35,863 bases of DNA. It comes from Psittacicella melopsittaci. Lineage in GTDB: Bacteria > Pseudomonadota > Gammaproteobacteria > Enterobacterales > Psittacicellaceae. Position 1 is the stretch's first letter; each line of letters opens with the position of its first letter. The position numbers were made by a program, and so were the translations under genes. Shown one piece after another: positions 33,291 through 35,863 of the stretch. Under the pieces are notes generated by a model, which saw only the letters and a program-made list of their open reading frames with translations, was not told where the DNA came from and ran no database searches. The stretch lies in contig NZ_NRJH01000064.1 of assembly GCF_003585925.1 (NCBI RefSeq), positions 1 through 35,863 of the forward strand, in the 5' to 3' direction.

Positions 33291-34445
33291 TTAAAGACGA
33301 GAAGTTAGAATTTTTGTACTAGCTACGAGATCTATATCCTTGTCTTCACCAAGGGCAGTAGCTCCTATTTTTTCAAGGTTAGCTACAACAGCAACTACAG
33401 CTTGCACATCTAAATCATAGTCACTTAAACGTGTACCTACGCCTAGAGAGTGGAAAAACTCTTCAGTTTTAGCAATAGTTGCTAAAGCTAATTCACGTTC
33501 ATCATCCCCTTCTAAACCAAATACTTTACGTGCCATTTGGGCTAATTTTGCTTGTTTAGCTTCGAGTTTGTATTGCCAAACTCCAGGCAGAACTATTGCC
33601 AGAGTACGAGCATGGTCTATGCCGTAAAGTGCCGTAAGTTGATGCCCTATAGCATGTACTGACCAGTCTCCCACTTCCCCTAAACGGAGTAAACCATTTA
33701 AAGCATTGGTCGCTGCCCACATTAAATCACTGCGAGCTTGCACTGAGTTAGGATTTGCTTTAAGTTCGGGACCTACTTGTAAGAGAACTCTTAATAGACC
33801 TTCGGCAAATTCATCTGTTACTGCTGCTCCTGTTTGTTTGGTCGCATACTGCTCTACTATATGCACAAAAGAGTCTACTACCCCATTCATAGTTTGGCGT
33901 TCAGGTAGAGTTAAGGTTTTACTTGGATCAAGAATCGAGAATTTTGGAAAAACTAATGGCGAAGCAAAAGAACGTTTTAAGCCGCGTTCACGATAAGAAA
34001 TTACTGCTCCTGAGTTCATTTCCGAGCCTGTAGCTGGAATAGTAAGCACTACCCCAAAAGGTAAAGCTTGGCTAATTGGTGCTCCTTCGAGAATAGCCCA
34101 TTTATCTTCACCTGCAAATTGACTAGCAGCTGCAATAAATTTTACCCCGTCAATTACCGAGCCCCCACCTACGGCGAGAATATAATCTAGCTCATGTTCT
34201 TTAATAGCATCTACTGCTTTGAGTAGAGTTAAATAATCTGGGTTAGCTTCAACCCCACCAAACTCAACATATTTACGTTGTCCTAGAGCCTTGGTAACCT
34301 CACCTATAGTACCAAAGGCTTTGGCAGAGTTTCCGCCATAAACAACTAATACTTTAGCTTGGGCTGGCACGAGTTCGTCTAAGCGAGCTATAGTGTTTTC
34401 CCCAAAAATAATGCGAGTTGGATTATAAAACTCAAAGTTTAACAT
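33291..34445 (-). CDS. yqhD: Iron-containing alcohol dehydrogenase, YqhD-type NADPH-dependent aldehyde reductase
   Basis: YqhD reduces a wide range of short aldehydes, some from lipid peroxidation, with NADPH. The 384 residues follow E. coli YqhD (387) along the whole length. The N-terminal part reads PTRIIFGENTIARL, then the cofactor loop LAVGGGSVIDGVKFIAAA (90-107), TIPATGSEMNSGAVIS and LDPSKTLTLPERQ. Metal ligands by alignment are Asp191, His195, His264 and His278 (VVDSFVH, SVHAIGH, GIDHART). The end is LGEDKDIDL. The ATG has AAGGAGAG upstream. It stands alone between terminators. Confidence 0.94.
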   Translation of the reverse strand: MLNFEFYNPTRIIFGENTIARLDELVPAQAKVLVVYGGNSAKAFGTIGEVTKALGQRKYVEFGGVEANPDYLTLLKAVDAIKEHELDYILAVGGGSVIDGVKFIAAASQFAGEDKWAILEGAPISQALPFGVVLTIPATGSEMNSGAVISYRERGLKRSFASPLVFPKFSILDPSKTLTLPERQTMNGVVDSFVHIVEQYATKQTGAAVTDEFAEGLLRVLLQVGPELKANPNSVQARSDLMWAATNALNGLLRLGEVGDWSVHAIGHQLTALYGIDHARTLAIVLPGVWQYKLEAKQAKLAQMARKVFGLEGDDERELALATIAKTEEFFHSLGVGTRLSDYDLDVQAVVAVVANLEKIGATALGEDKDIDLVASTKILTSRL

Positions 34446-34503
34446 TTGTTCTCTCCTTGTTGTTTGTGATACAAAGACAAGATATATTATAGCACCAAAC
34501 GCA

Positions 34504-34531
34504 AAGATCCCAAGCCTGAGCTTGGGATCTT
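34504..34531 (-). terminator. Hairpin terminator of the BASS transporter gene
   Basis: AAGATCCCAAGC (34504-34515) and GCTTGGGATCTT (34520-34531) form a 12-bp stem with loop CTGA, six bases after the stop on the minus strand. The U-run (TTTGCGTTT) is poor. Confidence 0.7.
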
Positions 34532-34536
34532 GTTAA

Positions 34537-35550
34537 TTAGTCTTCGATAGCAATAGGTTCACCATCAACTGGTTTGCCTTGTGCTTTTGCTTTAGCGTCA
34601 GCTGCTTCTTTAGCATCTGCACGTGGATCTTTGAGACGAGCAAAGTAAGAAGCTAACATAGGCGCTGCTACGTTGTGCCATAAAGCTGCTACTGCCGAAG
34701 GGATAGCTGCAATTGGGGTTAAGTGCGCATTAGCTAAAGCTACACCTAAAGCCGAGTTTTGCATACCAACTTCGATAGAGATTGCTTTTGAGTCGTAAAG
34801 ATCTAGTCTTAATACACGAGATACTACAAAACCTAAAGCAAAGCCTACAGCGTTTTGTACTACCACTAAGAAGAATACTAATACACCTGTTCTAGAGATG
34901 TTGTCAGAGTTGATTGCGATGATACCTGTAAGGATAGCTGCAATACACGCAAATGAAACTACTGGTAAACCTTGTACGATGTAGTTAACTTGACGTTTGA
35001 AGAATAAACGGATAACAATACCTAGAACGATTGGGAATAAGATAACTTCTACAACGCTTCTAAACATGCCCCATGGACTGATTTCTAACCATTGGCTTGC
35101 AAGTAAGAAGAAAATTGTTGGCGTTACTACTGGAGCTACTAGAGTACAGATTGAAGTCATAGTAACTGATAAAGCTACGTTACCACGAGCAACATAGGTC
35201 ATGATGTTAGAAACTGTACCACCTGGACAAGCTCCAAGTAAGATTAAACCAGCTGCTAACTCAGGTGGTAAATTAAAGCCCACCGCTAAGAAGTACGCTG
35301 AAAGAGGCATAATGGTAAATTGTGCACAACAACCAACGATAACCGCTTTAGGTTGAGTTAGAACCAGAGCAAAATCTTTAAAAGTAAGGGTCATACCCAT
35401 ACCAAACATGATTAAGCCTAAGCCATAGGTCATGTAAGGAAGGAAAAATGTAAAGTATTGAGGCCAAAGGTAAGCTACCGTGGCAAAGAATACGATCCAA
35501 AGTGAGAACGTCTTATTTAGAAATGCGTTAAATTTTTGAAGTGCTTGCAT
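34537..35550 (-). CDS. Bile acid:sodium symporter (BASS) family transporter
   Basis: From the chosen ATG the product has 337 residues with about nine to ten membrane segments. Family motifs are GMGMTLTFKDF, ILLGACPGGTVSNIMTYVARGNVALSVTMTSICTLVAPVVTP (the conserved sodium-site region) and the late SIEVGMQNSALGVALA repeat, which pairs with it in the inverted-repeat fold. It likely imports an organic anion with sodium (bile acid, pantoate or keto acids in known relatives). The arsenite exporter ACR3 is a distant relative, but the ACR3 motifs are not obvious. The C-terminal tail (about 300-337) is Ala-, Asp- and Lys-rich and hydrophilic. The frame extends to a TTG at 35601; the ATG at 35550 gives the usual N-terminus but lacks a strong ribosome-binding site. 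Confidence 0.86.
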   Translation of the reverse strand: MQALQKFNAFLNKTFSLWIVFFATVAYLWPQYFTFFLPYMTYGLGLIMFGMGMTLTFKDFALVLTQPKAVIVGCCAQFTIMPLSAYFLAVGFNLPPELAAGLILLGACPGGTVSNIMTYVARGNVALSVTMTSICTLVAPVVTPTIFFLLASQWLEISPWGMFRSVVEVILFPIVLGIVIRLFFKRQVNYIVQGLPVVSFACIAAILTGIIAINSDNISRTGVLVFFLVVVQNAVGFALGFVVSRVLRLDLYDSKAISIEVGMQNSALGVALANAHLTPIAAIPSAVAALWHNVAAPMLASYFARLKDPRADAKEAADAKAKAQGKPVDGEPIAIED

Positions 35551-35863
35551 AAAATAAATATCCAAATTTAGTTTATGCAACTTTATCGGAATTAACGACA
35601 AAGCAAAATATATCTTATTGCTAATTCCCTACCTACTAAAATTAGGAAAAAATCTAAAGTTGCAAAACAAACCAAAATAACATCAACTATTACTCAAATT
35701 TTAGAGACAAAAAAATCCCAATTAAACTTGAGAATATAAACATAAGTAACTACAGAGTAGGTTAATTAACAATAAAGAAATAAAAAAATAAAAAATCTAA
35801 AATATTATACTTAATCTTAATCAACCCCTTGATAAATAAACCTTTTAATTAGTTTTATTTTTC
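35551..35863. other. AT-rich upstream region of the BASS transporter gene, window end
   Basis: No gene is supported. A TATAAT on the minus strand (35809-35804) could begin a leader of about 250 bases. The sequence TCAAATTTTAGAGACA (35694-35709) closely matches one half of the palindrome at 140-160, with one extra T. Confidence 0.5.

Noticed and set aside
34537..35550. ACR3 arsenite exporter
   Set aside because: It is BASS-superfamily but matches the bile-acid symporter subgroup by motif (GACPGGTVSN). No ars genes are adjacent.

Overview
The window looks like the chromosome of a low-GC gammaproteobacterium. Nearly all genes are housekeeping genes with gammaproteobacterial relatives: xerC, udp, bcp, hda, perM, trmB, groESL, cysK, cysE, suhB, rlmN, serS, kdsA, ilvD, sapBCDF, tpiA and yqhD. 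kdsA and two beta-barrel outer-membrane proteins indicate a Gram-negative envelope. bcp, hda and perM lie together, as they do more loosely in E. coli. Gene content and low GC suggest a host-associated relative of the Pasteurellales, perhaps Psittacicella-like; this is a guess from memory of gene content, not a search result. No rRNA, tRNA, CRISPR array, prophage or complete insertion sequence was found.

Layout. 1-2260: a small ArsR-type regulator behind two palindromes, then an oversized XerC. 2330-3192: udp, facing bcp across a shared terminator. 3196-7316: a divergent locus. An uncharacterised membrane-anchored acidic protein is coupled to the peroxiredoxin Bcp on one side; a strongly altered Hda-like protein followed by PerM lies on the other. 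The two promoters overlap inside a near-symmetric inverted repeat. 7358-8056: trmB. 8205-10211: groES-groEL on the minus strand, with a good sigma-70 type promoter and several hairpins at the 3' end. 10212-10847: gene-free, with a 21-bp tandem repeat. 10848-14601: two related small outer-membrane barrels and two related GT-B-like glycosyltransferases, all on the minus strand. 14655-16531: cysK and cysE, divergent, together the serine-to-cysteine pathway. 16594-22042: suhB, rlmN, serS, and kdsA with a 2-hydroxyacid dehydrogenase. 22112-22558: the N-terminal remnant of a transposase. 22752-24593: ilvD. 25016-30376: an unusual sap locus. 30524-31361: tpiA. 31824-35550: a YjiH-like membrane protein, yqhD and a BASS-family transporter.

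The most interesting places are three. In the sap locus, sapB, sapC and sapD overlap and end at a terminator; no sapA is present. SapF lies in a separate unit, translationally coupled to a GT-A-like glycosyltransferase, and its ATPase motifs are eroded. In the hda locus, the Hda-like protein has lost the nucleotide-binding motifs and gained about 230 C-terminal residues, and it shares a promoter region with an unknown membrane protein gene. Finally, XerC carries two long hydrophilic insertions while keeping all its catalytic residues.

Most transcription units are short, with clear TATAAT -10 boxes and strong hairpin terminators, so operon boundaries can be read with fair confidence. Where an upstream start overlaps a promoter or lacks a ribosome-binding site, I chose the internal ATG.
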